From Cerrena zonata (lineage: Eukaryota > Basidiomycota > Agaricomycetes > Polyporales > Cerrenaceae): a stretch of DNA of 64,000 nt. Below the pieces are notes generated by a model. That model saw only the letters and a list, made by a program, of their open reading frames with translations, ran no database searches and was not told the origin of the DNA. The position numbers were made by a program, and so were the translations under genes. Location: the NCBI GenBank assembly GCA_038087015.1, contig JASBNA010000013.1, forward strand, positions 806,001-870,000. Reading direction: 5' to 3'. Position 1 is the first letter of the stretch, and each line of letters begins with the position of its first letter. This document shows positions 19,723 to 32,669 of the stretch, piece after piece.

Positions 19723-20203
19723 AAAATTCCAAATAAAAAAAAAGTTATCTCTAGGCTTTCAATTTCATCTATTCAATAATATTTAATAAAAAAATCTGCT
19801 TTTGTATTTCTACACTCTTTCCCATGGAAACAACAACGTGTAATGTAGCTAAAAGTGAAAAAAATGTAAACGTTTCAATTTCGTTTGTTTCAAGCTCTAA
19901 ACATGACGTCCTTCTTTGAAAGCAGGTACTATCCAGTCATATTCTTTGCCTCCGTACTTGGAAGCTTGTACTTTAGGCTACTTGGAGGTAACATGTTTGG
20001 TTAGACTGCAAAATTGACCAAAAAACATGTTTTAGCCCCAAAAAGTAGTAGTAAGGGCCTTTCGCACAATATCAACAGATAACTCCATACGCAAGCAAAA
20101 ACCCAATAAAAAAAAAAGACTTCCAAAAAAGCACCAGAAAAGACAACAGGGTTGATTAGAGTAATTGAGTTGTTGTTTACTATAGTTCACGTCAGTAATC
20201 GCA
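19723..20203. other. Intergenic region ROD1-TLG2
   Basis: Both flanking genes run rightward, so this holds the ROD1 terminator (A/T-rich, TTTAATAAAA near 19782) and the TLG2 promoter. No ORF or RNA gene is convincing. Confidence 0.5.
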
Positions 20204-21335
20204 ATGTTTAGAGACAGAACTAACTTATTCCTTTCGTATCGTCGAACGACGTCTCGTAACAATCCTATTACCAGTGGAGCAAGGTTTGATGCTTTAGTTG
20301 AAGAGGAGGAAGGATTGATTGGACATCGAAAATCCAATCAGCGAAGTAATAAAGGAGGTTACCATGACGATCAAACAAATGAGATAGAAATGAAACCAAT
20401 GGCCCCGTCAATATTTGATATATCCAATGAATTAGATGAACATTTGAATATAATCAAGAGTAAAACCAATGAATTAGGAACCTTATATAAGAAGTTATTG
20501 ATAACGACTCAAAGTGAAAAGTCCAAGTTAGAAAGTAAGTTAGAGGACTTAAACTATTTGATAACTAAGAAATTCGAAGCTTGCTATGTATTAATTAAAA
20601 AATTTGAGTTTTTACAAAAAAATCATAAAAGATTACAGCTTGAATACAATACAAACGAATTATCGATAATTGAAAACTTCAAGAAAAACTATGCTTTAAA
20701 AATTCAAGAAAAATCATTAATATTTAGGAATTTACAGAATAATTATATCAAGTTCTTGCGAGACGAAGAAGATGAATCTGATTCTTTATTACCTTCCAAT
20801 AGACAATCAACTTCAACCCCTCCTCCTTCTTACGACTATAGTCAAGAAGAAGAAGAGCTGAAGAACATTGAAAATTATTCGAAACAAGTTTTACGACAAA
20901 GTCAATTGCAATTACAACAAAATCCAAATAGTCAATTCTTAGAAAGCCGAGAACGTGAAATTTCTAAAATTGCAATGGGTATATTGGAAATTTCAACAAT
21001 TTTTAAAGAAATGGACTCTTTGATTATCGATCAAGGTAGTGTTTTAGATAGAATTGATTTCAATCTAAGTAATACAGTACAAGAATTGAAGTCATCTGAT
21101 CGTGAATTGGTGAAAGCAAAAGGATATCAAAAAGAGAACAACCAGATGTAAAATTATTTTTTTGTTAAGTTTGGTTGTTTTCGTTTTATTCATGCTATTC
21201 TTAGTTAAACCTCAAGGTACTACAAAATATATTGAAAAACCATCAAGTGACCATAATGATAATGACAAGACAAACTCAGGGTGCTTCACTGGATCATGCT
21301 CCCGAGAGACCATCGATCGAAAATGCAGAAACTAA
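20204..21335 (+). CDS. TLG2: Syntaxin-16-like t-SNARE of TGN/endosomes (frame break before the membrane anchor)
   Basis: Tlg2 is the Qa-SNARE for endosome-to-TGN fusion and the Cvt pathway, regulated by Vps45. The first 14 residues, MFRDRTNLFLSYRR, match S. cerevisiae Tlg2 and bind Vps45. Then come the Habc helices, a Ser/Pro linker, and the SNARE helix (EISKIAMGILEISTIFKEMD ... IDQGSVLDRIDFNL), with the zero-layer Gln in IDQGSV. The open frame stops at 21151 without an anchor. One A too many in TATCAAAAAGAGAAC hides the continuation YQKRTTRCKIIFLLSLVVF..., an evident transmembrane anchor, with a stop at 21335. Joined length is about 377 residues against 397 in S. cerevisiae. Confidence 0.9.
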
Positions 21336-21973
21336 TAATTAAGTTTATATGATAACCCATATGATAAATAATTCTTAACACATAATACTTTTGTATATTA
21401 AAAACTAACGTAATATTGAAATGTAAATAATTTTAAACGATAATAAACAAGAAGAAAGGAAACAAGTAATAACAAAAACAGTGAATAGAAGAAAACTTAA
21501 TCAGAAATTACACACACAAAAAAAGCTGATAATGATTTAAAAATACAAACTATAATTAATATCCACTGAAAAGAAAAGGAAAGTCAAATGTATCAAGGAA
21601 TGTTGAGCCAATGTATATAACAGGAAATAAAAATGGATGAAAAAGCAATAAAAAAAAAAGGAATGAAGTTAGATAAAAGAAGACACAGAATATAAAAATA
21701 CTAATACTGGAAAGAAAAATGGAAAAGCAAATGATAATAATAATAGCTGAATGATCCTGCCCTAGATGAAAAAAAAAAATGAACAAAACAATTAGCGATA
21801 AAAGAACAAAACGAAGAAACAAAAAGATAAGTCTATCAAGGAGTAAAACAAAAGGGAAAAGGGAAAAGAATAGCTGCGAACATCAATCTGATCCTGGAAT
21901 GGTGAGATTTTTTATTTTAATTTAATTTATGGAGTTTTTTTTTTTTATTTTTTTCTATATTAGTTCAGATAAA
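21336..21973. other. Convergent 3' region of TLG2 and RIM9
   Basis: About 640 bp of strongly A-rich sequence on the + strand. It serves as terminators for two convergent genes. Chance ORFs consist of Lys/Asn or Phe/Ile codons. I see no other feature. Confidence 0.5.
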
Positions 21974-23752
21974 CTAACGAAGCATTCCATATGGGCCATC
22001 TCTCAAACCATTAACTCTTTTCAGTTGAGAAGGTGCACCCATTCTGGAAGCATTTGGTAAACCACCTGGCATACCAGGCATAGCGCTTGGACCCATTGGT
22101 CTAGCTGGCCCACCATAAGCTTTACGTTTAGCGGCACCTCCACCCAAGCCGAGGGAAAAGTCAGGATTATTATTCAAAACGTTATCAGAAATGGTTGGAC
22201 CTCTTGCTTGTTGTTGTTGTTGAGGAGGAGGAACAACGGCTTGATTATAGTAAGGTTGTTGTTGGGGTTGGTAATTTTGAGGGGCTGGGAAATAGCCTTG
22301 TTGTTGAGGAGTAGGAGATGGTTGATAACCACCCTGAGGAACGTTACGCATTTGCATATTTGGAGCAAATTGAGGAGAATATTGACTAGCGTTTGGATAT
22401 TGATTATAATGTTGAGAGTTTTGAGGAACAGGAGGTTGAACCATTTGATAGTATTGACCATTTGGATTATATTTTGGATTAACAGCTCTTTGAGAGACAC
22501 TAGTAAAATCTGAATCATTGTCTGAAGTATTATCAATTGATCTACGGTTAGTTTGATTATTTTGATTGAAATCATCAGCAACCACGTCATCGTCATCATC
22601 ATTTAATTCAGTAAAAGGTTTATGACCTTCAACTTCCGGATGGTGTTCAAAAACCCCATAATTAGTTGGATTATAACCTGGTCTATTTAAAGGAGAACCT
22701 TGATTTGAAGTTGGATAAGGCAATTGAGGAGGATTTGATAATGGAGGAGGATCATTTGAAGTTGGAGTAGCAACTTTTGGAACCAAATTAGGAGCCATTT
22801 GTTGTTTGGCAGAAATAGGAGTATTTGGACCATTAACTAAATTAACTTGAGCATCTTCATAATAGCTTGAAGCATTTGTTTGTTGAGCTAAAGAAATAGC
22901 TGAAGGTTTTTGATGATTGGTGAAATCTTGGGCGACTTGAGGTTTTGAATTATAAACACTTGAATTGGAATAAGTTTTAGTTGCATGAGGAGGTTGAGGT
23001 TGAATATAAGGATTTGAATTGTTATTATTAACTTTATATTCATAATCTTTTGAGATGGAACTAGTTTCATCAGCATTATTATAAGATCTAGGTAAACCAG
23101 GACCATTAAAAGCGGGAGCAGAAACATAACCAAACTTATCATCAAATTTAGTTAAATCATCAACCGTACCACTACGAGCCACGTTACTTAAAGAAGAATC
23201 TTCATCATCATCATCGGTTGAATCATCATTTTTCAATTTCAAGGCGAGGATAAGGAAAGGAATTGCAATCAAATCAGCAGCAGCAGAACCAATAAGAATC
23301 CAACCAGCCCAACCAACGTTGGGGTAATAAGCAAGAATAACCACAATACACAGAATAGTAGAAAGAGCAAAAGCGAAAAAAGTGGTCACAAGACTGATGA
23401 TAATCAAAGTATTTGATAAGCAATGAGATAAAGCAACAATAATCAAGGAAATCAAGTTGAAAAAAGCAGCAATGGGGATAATAATAAAGATTTTAGCCAA
23501 AGTATCTCTAGTATCGGCGGCAAATTGCCAACGAGACACTTTCTGTAAGTCACTTAATTTCAAAGGATAAGTTGCACTTGAACATGAACCAGATGACTTA
23601 CAATAACCAAAAATCCCAAAATCATATCGCCCAGTAGTACCCAACTTGAAAACCGACGCCGTTGGTGTTGAAACACAACCAAATATCAAAAAGACAAGTG
23701 ATACTAGTATAAGAACGAACGATACCGTGTTTAAATGTAACGAAAACCCCAT
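21974..23752 (-). CDS. RIM9: pH-response regulator palI/RIM9, SUR7/PalI family membrane protein
   Basis: Rim9/PalI is a plasma-membrane helper of the Rim21 alkaline-pH sensor, upstream of Rim101 activation. The first 200 residues hold four membrane segments: an N-terminal one (FVLILVSLVFLIFGCVSTPT), then IFIIIPIAAFFNLISLIIVA, IIISLVTTFFAFALSTILCI and GWILIGSAAADLIAIPFLI. Between the first two is an extracellular loop with the family pattern YDFGIFGYCKSSGSCSSATY. The remaining roughly 400 residues are a cytoplasmic Pro/Asn/Gln/Tyr-rich tail with a poly-Gln run. The open frame begins 9 codons further up, but MGFSLHLNTVSF is the more usual start, giving 592 residues. The long tail is normal for CTG-clade homologues. 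S. cerevisiae Rim9 is much shorter. Confidence 0.88.
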   Translation of the reverse strand: MGFSLHLNTVSFVLILVSLVFLIFGCVSTPTASVFKLGTTGRYDFGIFGYCKSSGSCSSATYPLKLSDLQKVSRWQFAADTRDTLAKIFIIIPIAAFFNLISLIIVALSHCLSNTLIIISLVTTFFAFALSTILCIVVILAYYPNVGWAGWILIGSAAADLIAIPFLILALKLKNDDSTDDDDEDSSLSNVARSGTVDDLTKFDDKFGYVSAPAFNGPGLPRSYNNADETSSISKDYEYKVNNNNSNPYIQPQPPHATKTYSNSSVYNSKPQVAQDFTNHQKPSAISLAQQTNASSYYEDAQVNLVNGPNTPISAKQQMAPNLVPKVATPTSNDPPPLSNPPQLPYPTSNQGSPLNRPGYNPTNYGVFEHHPEVEGHKPFTELNDDDDDVVADDFNQNNQTNRRSIDNTSDNDSDFTSVSQRAVNPKYNPNGQYYQMVQPPVPQNSQHYNQYPNASQYSPQFAPNMQMRNVPQGGYQPSPTPQQQGYFPAPQNYQPQQQPYYNQAVVPPPQQQQQARGPTISDNVLNNNPDFSLGLGGGAAKRKAYGGPARPMGPSAMPGMPGGLPNASRMGAPSQLKRVNGLRDGPYGMLR

Positions 23753-24482
23753 AGCGAATGAATATACCTGTTTAATCAAAGATCTATTTCATAGAAATCA
23801 AATTCTTCAACGTAAAAAAGAAAAAGCAAAAACACCAATAATCAAGCTCTGATAACGAGCAAAAAACAGTTTCGTGGATAGTACAGGATCCAGACCAGCT
23901 GAAAAGTAGTTACGGATCACGAATAGCGATAGCAAAGGGTTGCAATTGTCAAATAAGCAAAGAAGAAACAAGTAATTACTAGTTGATAATTCAAAAAACC
24001 TGGCTCTTTTTTTTGTTTCTCTGATTAGCCGCCTGTAAAGTGGGTTTTTTCCTATTTTTTTCCACACTTTTTTTTTGTTTTGTTAGCAGATTGTGATTCT
24101 TTCACGGTTTATTTTGTTACTGGTTGTTTATTTTCGTTCGTAACAATTCGCCAACAGCACAAAACCCTCTTCTACACCGACAACTACACTGTCCAGCTTT
24201 AAGCTTGAAACTGGCCTGAGCTGAAGCCAAGTAGATTAACTGAATTAATTAGATTACAGGCTAAGATAGGGGTGAAAAACTGGTTCCGCAATCAGACACG
24301 GCTGTCAAAGCGATTTATTTATTTTGAATTTAGACTATTTTTTTTTTTTTTTAGGGGATGAAATTGATTTGATCTCGGGACACGACAGAGCACCGCGCGA
24401 CATTGGGCGCGCGCGCGAGCGAGCGACATTGTGCTGGATTGTCGAGCACGACATTTTGCCAACTACTCGTCTAAGGGTTCGT
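23753..24482. other. RIM9 promoter / FAB1 3' region
   Basis: Both flanking genes run leftward. The interval is AT-rich except for a sharply G+C-rich patch at 24380-24460. It also holds T-runs near 24068 and 24340. No coding sequence is supported. Confidence 0.5.
24380..24460. other. G+C-rich patch with a CG-dinucleotide run and repeated CGACATT
   Basis: In an AT-rich neighbourhood about 80 bp are G+C-rich, including GGGCGCGCGCGCGAGCGAGC. CGACATTG occurs twice and CGACATTTTG once within 55 bp. It starts right beyond the FAB1 stop (24483, minus strand), so it could be 3' UTR or a RIM9 upstream element. A tRNA fold was not found. Confidence 0.6.
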
Positions 24483-27400
24483 CTATTGGTTTCCCTCGTA
24501 CCAGATATCGGGGACTTCTAGGATGTAGCGTTCCATAGCCTCTCTGAATCTGATACGGTATTGTTTCGGAGTGACAATTGTAGGATCCTTACCCTTTTTC
24601 CCGCCACCAACCAAGCTATTACCTTTGACCCAGTTTTCGACTTTTTTGTCCCAGGTGAAGGTTCTTAGCCAGTCAATGATACCAATGTAGATTTTTTTCA
24701 GGCTGTCATCGATGCCGATGACCAAGGAGTAGTCCATGACGTCCATGGCGCTTAGGAAGGCGGTGTCGTTGAAAAGAGAACCACGCAAGAGTTTTTTCAG
24801 GTATTCTTTAACAAATAACGGGCTTTCATAGATGTATTCAATCATATTTTCATCTAATAAGACTTCATTTTCTTTACCAGTCTGCTGGACATGTCTGTTT
24901 CGCATTGAGCCTTTCAAATCAAAGATTCTGGTAGTTTTGTGATTATAGAATAGGTTTTCCATGATGAGGAAATCCATTCTAAAAGTTTTCCCGCTAATGG
25001 TATTTTTAATATGAATTTGATAAAAACCGAAAATTTTGGCAATTGCAGTGGTTAAAGTATTGAACATTGATTGGGAAATGTATTTGAAATAAAAGGGGGC
25101 AATTGAAACAAATGATTCCAATTCCAGCTTCAGTAGTTCCTTAACAATATATCGATTATCTAACGTTTTCAAAAAATTAGATCCACTCTTACCTCCACTT
25201 GAATTCCATTTGACACATCTTGATAAACTTTGAATGAAAAACTCATCTGCCCCACAGCTTTTTCTAAACGCTTCAAACTGTTCACTATAAAAAATCTTGC
25301 ATGACAAATTAGTATTCCCATCCAAGTATTGATACTTCAAATGGGTTGATTTACTCTTGGTCATGATTTGTTCTAATTCGTTAATCACATTATCATTATT
25401 CCCAATCTTCTTTTTAAATTTTTTTTCAATCTTAAGAAAGTTACTATTTTTCTTATTATTCAATTCATTGGTTTCAATATTCTCATTGTTTTTATCTTCT
25501 TTAACCAGTGGATTACCAGTTGCGTTGCTGTTTGTATTACCTCCACCCTGACTGCTACTTGGATGAATGTTCTCGGGGTCTTCCTGTTCATTATCATTGC
25601 GGTCTCCTTCTCCGTCTTGATATCCTTCATTTGCTTCTTCTTTGGTATTGTTCCCGGATATCTCCTTGTTTTCAGCCATGGTCTTAATCTTTTGCTTATA
25701 ATCATTTGATGATAAACAGAATGCAACTAATGAACTAGGCTCATCTTCTCGAACGATAACATCCGAGTCGGCGAATGTGTGTTCATTCGATTCTAATGGA
25801 TATTCTAATGGATCCCATAACGTAGCGGATCTATCAGCCCAGAAATTGGTTAAGGACTTGAGTAATGAATTTTTTTCCGGCTGTGGAATATCTAGTTTCT
25901 CTTTGGAAACTTCCTTATCTAATTGCTTATTAAGATTTTCCTTTTCTGCCTTTTTGAATTTCGGAACTTCAGGCGTGGTCTGGGATTTACTTTGTTGAAT
26001 TATAGTCTCTGGTTGATGTTCAGTCAGAGGTTGGGATTTTGGCAATGGAGGTTGCCACGATGTATTACGATCCTGCTGTTCTCCTTGTGATTTCGGTTTC
26101 GATATATTAGGTGGGTTTTTACTGAAAGATGACTGTCCAGGTCTTTTCAACCTTCTCAAATCAGGATATTCATCATTAACGTCAACAACATCTTCAATCT
26201 TATTATAAATCTCAACAATTGGTTTAGAGGCCACAATAGGAAACACTCGAATGTTTTTATTCTTCTTCTCAATCAATTCTCGTTCTCTTCTTTCCTTGAA
26301 TTCTTGTGATAACTTATTCAAATTCATTTCATTATAATATTTGGTCAAATTAGAAACCTTGGATGCTTGTCTACTTCCTAAATCCAGCTCAGAAAAATTT
26401 CTTGAATGCTGTCCTCTGGAAATAGGTGTTGGGGGCTGCGATTGCAATGGAGAATCAGAAACATCTTTATTAATTGGACTCAATGAAATATCAGATCCTT
26501 TAGATGTCAAATTCGATTTCAGTCTAACTGGTGTCTTAGCAAGCTTTCGATCTTTGATTTGGTCATTATTGGTCTTTTCTTCTTCCATCAATTGCTCCAT
26601 TTTCTGTACTTTTGCCAGAACATTTGTAGGCTGGGTCGAAGCAGGGGCTAGTAATTTACTTGCTTCTTCTGCTTCTGGCGGAGATTTTATAGAGGATCTT
26701 GGAAATTCAGATTCATATTTTATTGGCTTTTCCTTTTCACTTTCGAGAGTAGTCTTCGATGTAATAGTGGAAACATCCTGCGAATCACTTTCCTGTGACT
26801 GTATTGAATTCTTTTTGTGCTTTGACATATCATTCATTTCAACTTCCTTTGTCTGTCCTTCGCTATTATATTTATCCAAAAGGAAATTCTTTAAATGGAA
26901 TTGAGTAATTCTTGTAATTTCATTTTCGGTAGGTAAGAAAATTCTTTTCAAATTCACTAAATTCATTATCCCATTCAACACCCAACTCTTGTAATTCTCT
27001 TAAAATGGAGTTTAATGATAAATAAATTATTGGTGAAGTAGAGTTGTAAATGTTAATTGTTTTCTCCCTGATAGAATGTGTTTGTTGATCGAGCTTAAGT
27101 TTTAATTCTTCAACCTTTTTAATACCATCCTCAGCTTTATCAAATGTATCCACTTTCACTCTGTTAAGTCGTTTTGAAATACTCTGGAAAAAGCTTTCGC
27201 TTTTGCTTTTGATATTATTGAATGCATCCACCTTCAATTTTATGTCTATTTCAGGAACAAACTCAAGCTTCTTCCTTGGTACAACAACCTCATAATTATC
27301 AATATATGAAAATTCAATTCTTATAACCAAGTCATTAAAGGCATAATATCTTACGTGATCTCTGAAGAAATCATGTGGACATGCTTTATTCTCAATAGTA

Positions 27401-30400
27401 CCATCAGATCCCCAAAAGCACATCTCAAAAAACTTCCCGATTGATAAATAATATGTACTATCATTCATAGTTACTATAGAGCTAGAAAAATCGCAATGTT
27501 TGCAACTGCTCCACATTACTCTTTGGTTTTTACCCTTAAAATTCTGTTCATAAGACAAGTCATCATACTTCTCAATTATGAGGTCAATATTACGATTACC
27601 GTGAACATAAGTTTTGTAGTGATTTATAAGTGATTCTCCACATTCATCACATGTCTTACTAGACTCGTGGAAAATTTGATCAAGGTAAACACCGAAACAT
27701 TTATCATTTTCTGTATAATAATCAATGACAATAATGTTGGGACCTGCACAAGGAGTAGCATGTTTTATCGATACAGTAGAATGCAAGAAGTGAATCTTTT
27801 TGTGGAATATTGGGTATAATTGATAAGACGTAAATTTCATACAATTAGACCAAATTCTAATTCTCGATTGGAATTCATGTACCAAAGATCGTAAGTTATA
27901 GTCACTTACATATTTCAACATTGTAATCAAATCGTGTTCTCCGTTAGGAAGTTTATTTATATCAATATTGATCTTCAATTCATCAAATATCTCTGTATCT
28001 ATTCCTTCACAGGTTTGAGATGATTGAATTCTTTTATTAATTTTATAAAACCGATAAAACTTATCATAGAAATCAACAACATTCAACAATGAGGTAGGTA
28101 AGGAAAATTTCACTGCTGGTGATGTACTCAACTTCCTTTCATTGAAAAGTTTTATATAGTTTTCAATTTCATGATTGTCAAGAGCATTGTTGCAAGAAGT
28201 CAATGTATCATCTATTTCATTTTCCTGATCAAGCCTGATTTCTTCTAAGTGGTTTGATAAGGCTAGAACAGGGTTAAAATCGCTTTCCATTATAGTGACT
28301 CCATGGTCATAAAATAAACTTCTTTCAAGCTTTGCATTAAGCTGAGCTGAGATCAAGGTTTCAACTGCATATTTGATACTTTCTAACAAGTCATGATCGC
28401 CACCTCTTAAGCCGATGGTGAACCCACTTTCAATGTCATTACCCGTGAAAAAGGTATATGTTTTTATAGTATTTTGAAAAATATATTTTCTAACTTCAAA
28501 CAACTTGCAAGAGCCTAAAACTCCCTTTTTAAAGAAAAGATCATTGATGGATTGAAAAATATCAGCTCGTGTATATCTTGATATTCTTTCGATGACTTGA
28601 GGCTTAACATTGGAAATGACAGTAATGTTCGCATCCTCTAACAACTTTTCAGCCAAACCACAAACAGTATCCCCCACTACTACCACATCAGGTTCTAAAG
28701 ATATTAAACGAGATACTAAATTGGTTATATAAACGTCCTGTTGAGAATGAACAATTCTTAAACTTATAAATTGCTCCTTCAGTTTCAAGTATTCGATCGG
28801 GAACATCAATAAGGCAATTCGAGGATTCTCAACCTTAGAAAGCATTCGCTTGGAATCAATATTCTTAGTCATGAAGAGACCATCAATAATACTGGTGTCT
28901 TCTATTTTTCCACCCAAAATCTTTTTGATTTTTATATATTGTTTGATATCTAGGGTGTCAGTTACTTTCAATATATTGACGTTTGCCAACACTTTTTTCA
29001 AACTTTGTTTCCACCTTTCTTGGTCATTTACAATATCACAATCTTCTAAGCATTGAACGAGAATCTGGTCAATGAGATCGTCATATCTCTTCTCCGTTGA
29101 AATTGGTTGGGAGTCAATAGGTATTTCAGCCCCATCACCAAATATAGTATCATGATTATGTGGGCTGTCTATTTCATCGATATCTTGAGAATTTAATTGA
29201 CCAGTAATATCCTGAGATATATCTTGATCGACATCAGTGGTTGAAATTTTGGGAGTCATGGGGTCGCCCAGCGAAGTGGTATTTGCGAAAGATACGTCAG
29301 TGCTATGACCAATATGATCAGATGAGCTGCTGGCTCGAAGGCTTGGGACATTGTTACTCACAGAATCGCTAGACAATCCCTTAGTGAGATTTGAGTGGAT
29401 GGGTTGATGAGGGGTGGGAGAGCTGGGAGTTCGAAACAGGAGATGGACTATTCAAAGTGTTTGAATTGTCAATATTTTGTAACTTATAATTATTATGGGA
29501 TAAAATCAGAATATTCCTTACTGATCTGCTCTTTCTTCTTGACTGCATTCTCATCAAAGAGGCATGAGCACGTTCATTTGACTTGCTCTCCGATTTTGGT
29601 CGATCATCCAAAAACGACACACCAGGAGCTGCTCTAGGTACATTGAAATTTTTAGGGAATCTTTTTTCAACACCAATGGTGGGGAATTCATTTAAAGTTG
29701 GTACAACAGATGCAGAAGTAGATGTTAATGTTGCTGGTCTGGGGTCGGGATTGTTCAAAGAAGTATACAAGGACATAACTTTGTCATCCTCATTTTCACT
29801 TTCCAAGTCATCACCTCCTTCTATTTCGGTTTCACTTCCATCTTCTACATCATCTTGAGAAAGGATCAAGTCACTTCTCTTACTTTTCAAAGTGGTAAAA
29901 TCTTTATCTGAGTTCGAATGAATGCGGCCAAACCTGGGTGCTCTCTTCCCGATAAAATTATTATATAAACTGCTAAAATTATCAAGGCTGTTAGATCTTG
30001 GTAGATCCAACTTTAGTCCGGAATTGTTAGTTTTACCATGATTATAACTCCTAAACCATGGCCTTTGAAAGACTATTACTTAGATACGAAGGTGACTCCA
30101 TATGTTCAGAATTATTTGGAAGAGAGCCAGGACTTGTATTGTGATTGCTAGCATTATTGATTGCCAATAATGTTAGGTTATTCTTGTTATTATTTGCGAC
30201 ATTATTAGATGGAGTTTTAGATACTGGAATTTCAACTGCTTCACCTTTTCTAGTGGTGGGGATAGCCATTTGAGGTGGATGTTTCGGGGAAGGCTTTGTA
30301 GTCCTCAGAGTTATTAAGGGAAGAATAGCCGGATAGCAGTATACTAGAATTATTGACATGGGAGGGAAGACCAGGTTGCAAGTGCTTTGAGGGAGTAGAA

Positions 30401-32669
30401 AAACCGTTAGGCGAATATTCCTGGTTAGTAGGTGATGTTGGGGCTAAGCTAGAATCTTTATCTAAGAAGCTTTTATTTGCAGCTGCCAATGCTGACTCAT
30501 TCAACAAGCTACCACGGCGTGAATTTATAGAAAGTGACCTTATGCGAGAAAGGGGGTGGTCTGGGATTTCTCCATAATAAGGAGTTGGGTTGTTGTTAAA
30601 GCCAGGTTGATAGTCTTCACCATCATCTTCAAAGACTTCTTCGAGATCGATTTCACTGTCAGCATTTTCGATGAAGACGAAGAATCATCACTCAAATAAA
30701 CAATGACATCATCATAACATGGTTTACAAACCCTTAATTTGTCATTGTAGCTATTGCTATTACGTTCTCCATTGGTTTTATCGCTCACCTTTCAACTTTC
30801 TTTCTTGTTTATGCTGATTGTAAGAAATGAACAAAGTACAATCGGAGCAATAAATTTGGCCACAGAATCTGCAATGATGCTTCCTTCTGAAAGCTGAAAA
30901 AGGTCTGAAACAATTCAAACAATCACTAATGAAAGCATCATTCATCCAATATTTTCTAGGAATACCACCATTTTTCAAAGGATTCTCAGAGAGTCTTTTT
31001 GGCTTCTTCTTCTTTTTACGTTTTCCTTTAGCGGTGACTATCGAGGAAGCAGAAGAGACGGCCCCGGTTATATTATTATGCAAAATCGATTTTGCGTTAT
31101 CGAACAAAACGCTTGATAAGTTCGAAGGTTTCTTCTTCATCAGGTTTGAATTATACTGACCTTCTTTATTACGAAGAGCATAGAAGGTAGGACAAGGTTG
31201 GTGACATGTTAGAAGAATTGAAAGTAGCATCATTTGAGCCTCGACCCCTTTCAACTTTTATAGGCGAGGGAATCGACGTTGGTTCACTATATGTAGATTG
31301 AAAGATGGCATTGGCGGCATGAGTTGAACTAGTCATTTTTGCATGATTTTGTTTATCACTATCATCAGTATTTATTGTCAGAATACTTCCATCACTTTGT
31401 TTATTATTTAAATTTCGATGGGTTGGAGAAGAAAGTGAGCTACTATTATTGATAGTTTCTAAATCAGAGGCCGAGTCATCAGATAATTCAATATCATTAG
31501 GTAAATTATTAAATATTGATGAAATTTTACTTTGTAAAGTTTGACCCTTGGAATCAGTTTGCTCGATATCTTTTTCAGGAGTAAACAGTTGCAGTAGTTG
31601 ATGGGGACGCAGACTTTTTCTTTCTTTTGAATCATTAACTTGCTGCAAGGATGAAGGTTTATTTAAAACCTCTCGATTATCTTTATTCGAAAGCAGGATA
31701 TTCGTGCGATCGGTGCTAGCAAGGGCGTTGACATTAACGACAGAACTAGTGGCATTCCCATTGAAAGAATTTGATTGAAGTTTTGGTAATTTCATACCAG
31801 ACAAGCGAAGACCGCTACCATCGGAGGTAACTCTTGGAGTATCATCAACACTAGCGGGATTAATCGGTTGGAAATGCTTTTCAGATGAGCCAGCATCTTT
31901 GAAAAGAGATTCAGACTGTACAGGATGTTGATTTCTCTTAATGTCATTTGATGACAGAGCAAGACTGGTGTTGGGAAGGTTTTGATTAGTGACAGAATCG
32001 AGTCTTGGAAGGGGTCGATCTATGCAGAGCATCAATTGAAGCGTGGATTGACAGAGACTTTTCATGGGACTCAAAGCTTCGAATTGAATTTTGGCCAGTA
32101 TCTAATACAGATGAAATATTTAAACCCACCGGCTGTTGTTTTTGTGGGGCGCTGGAAAAAGAATTATTTGTCGAGACTCTTGAGTTGATATTAAGTTCTT
32201 TAGGAACAACTGCTGTTGTCTCCATCAAGGGTTGATTGACAGGATTAGAAGAGTCTTCTACCGCTTCATGATCCATATCATTCATTTGAGTAGTGGGTAA
32301 ATTTTTTACCCCCGAATAGCTCTGCACCAAATTGGATGCATTATTAGTGACTTTTCGTAAAGTTTTAGTGAATATCTTCGTTAAAGTCTTTGAATCATCA
32401 TTTTCAGGGTCGGGTATTGTGGGGAATGAAACAAAATCATCTGGAGCAGGTATCGATTGTTTACTATTGTCATACAAGGAAGATTTGTTCGAGTGGAGCG
32501 AAGAGTTACGATTATGCAAGGATTCCTGCTTCCGCTGTTTAAACATTGACGAATCTAACAACATGGATTGATTTGGCAGCCCTTCCAGCTGGGTCTCGGA
32601 GTAAGCATTTTCCGGGAGTTGATCTTCGTGGGTCCTTTCATCCACGCCATGATCCGAGCGGGAACTCAT
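24483..32669 (-). CDS. FAB1: PtdIns3P 5-kinase FAB1/PIKfyve (about eight frame breaks)
   Basis: Fab1 makes PtdIns(3,5)P2 on vacuole and endosome membranes and controls vacuole size, acidification and sorting. Domains in order on the minus strand: a long Ser/Asn-rich N-terminus (32669 to about 31250); a FYVE finger (31010-30730; DCLNCF, RRKHHCRFCG, YCSDC, RVCKPC) for PtdIns3P; an acidic and Ser-rich linker; a CCT chaperonin-like domain (about 29080-28250; MFPIEYLKLKEQFISL, VVVGDTVCGLAE); a Cys-rich region (CDECGESL ... SCKHCDFS); and a C-terminal PIP5K domain (RTFRMDFLIMEN-type, FDLKGSMRNRH, MDVMDYSLVIGID, IIDWLRTFTWDKK). Frame changes fall near 32010, 31200, 30790, 30675, 30290, 30055, 29390 and 26945. 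Each join restores sensible sequence, the last between WDNEFSEF and KRIFLPTENEI. Joined length is about 2,700 residues against 2,278 in S. cerevisiae. Confidence 0.9.

Noticed and set aside
22174..22602. Minus- and plus-strand ORFs inside RIM9
   Set aside because: They are out-of-frame readings of the Pro/Asn/Gln-rich RIM9 tail, with no independent support.
24324..24521. 65-codon + strand ORF covering the G+C-rich patch
   Set aside because: It begins in a poly-T tract and overlaps the FAB1 3' end antisense; Arg-rich content is only the CG repeat translated.
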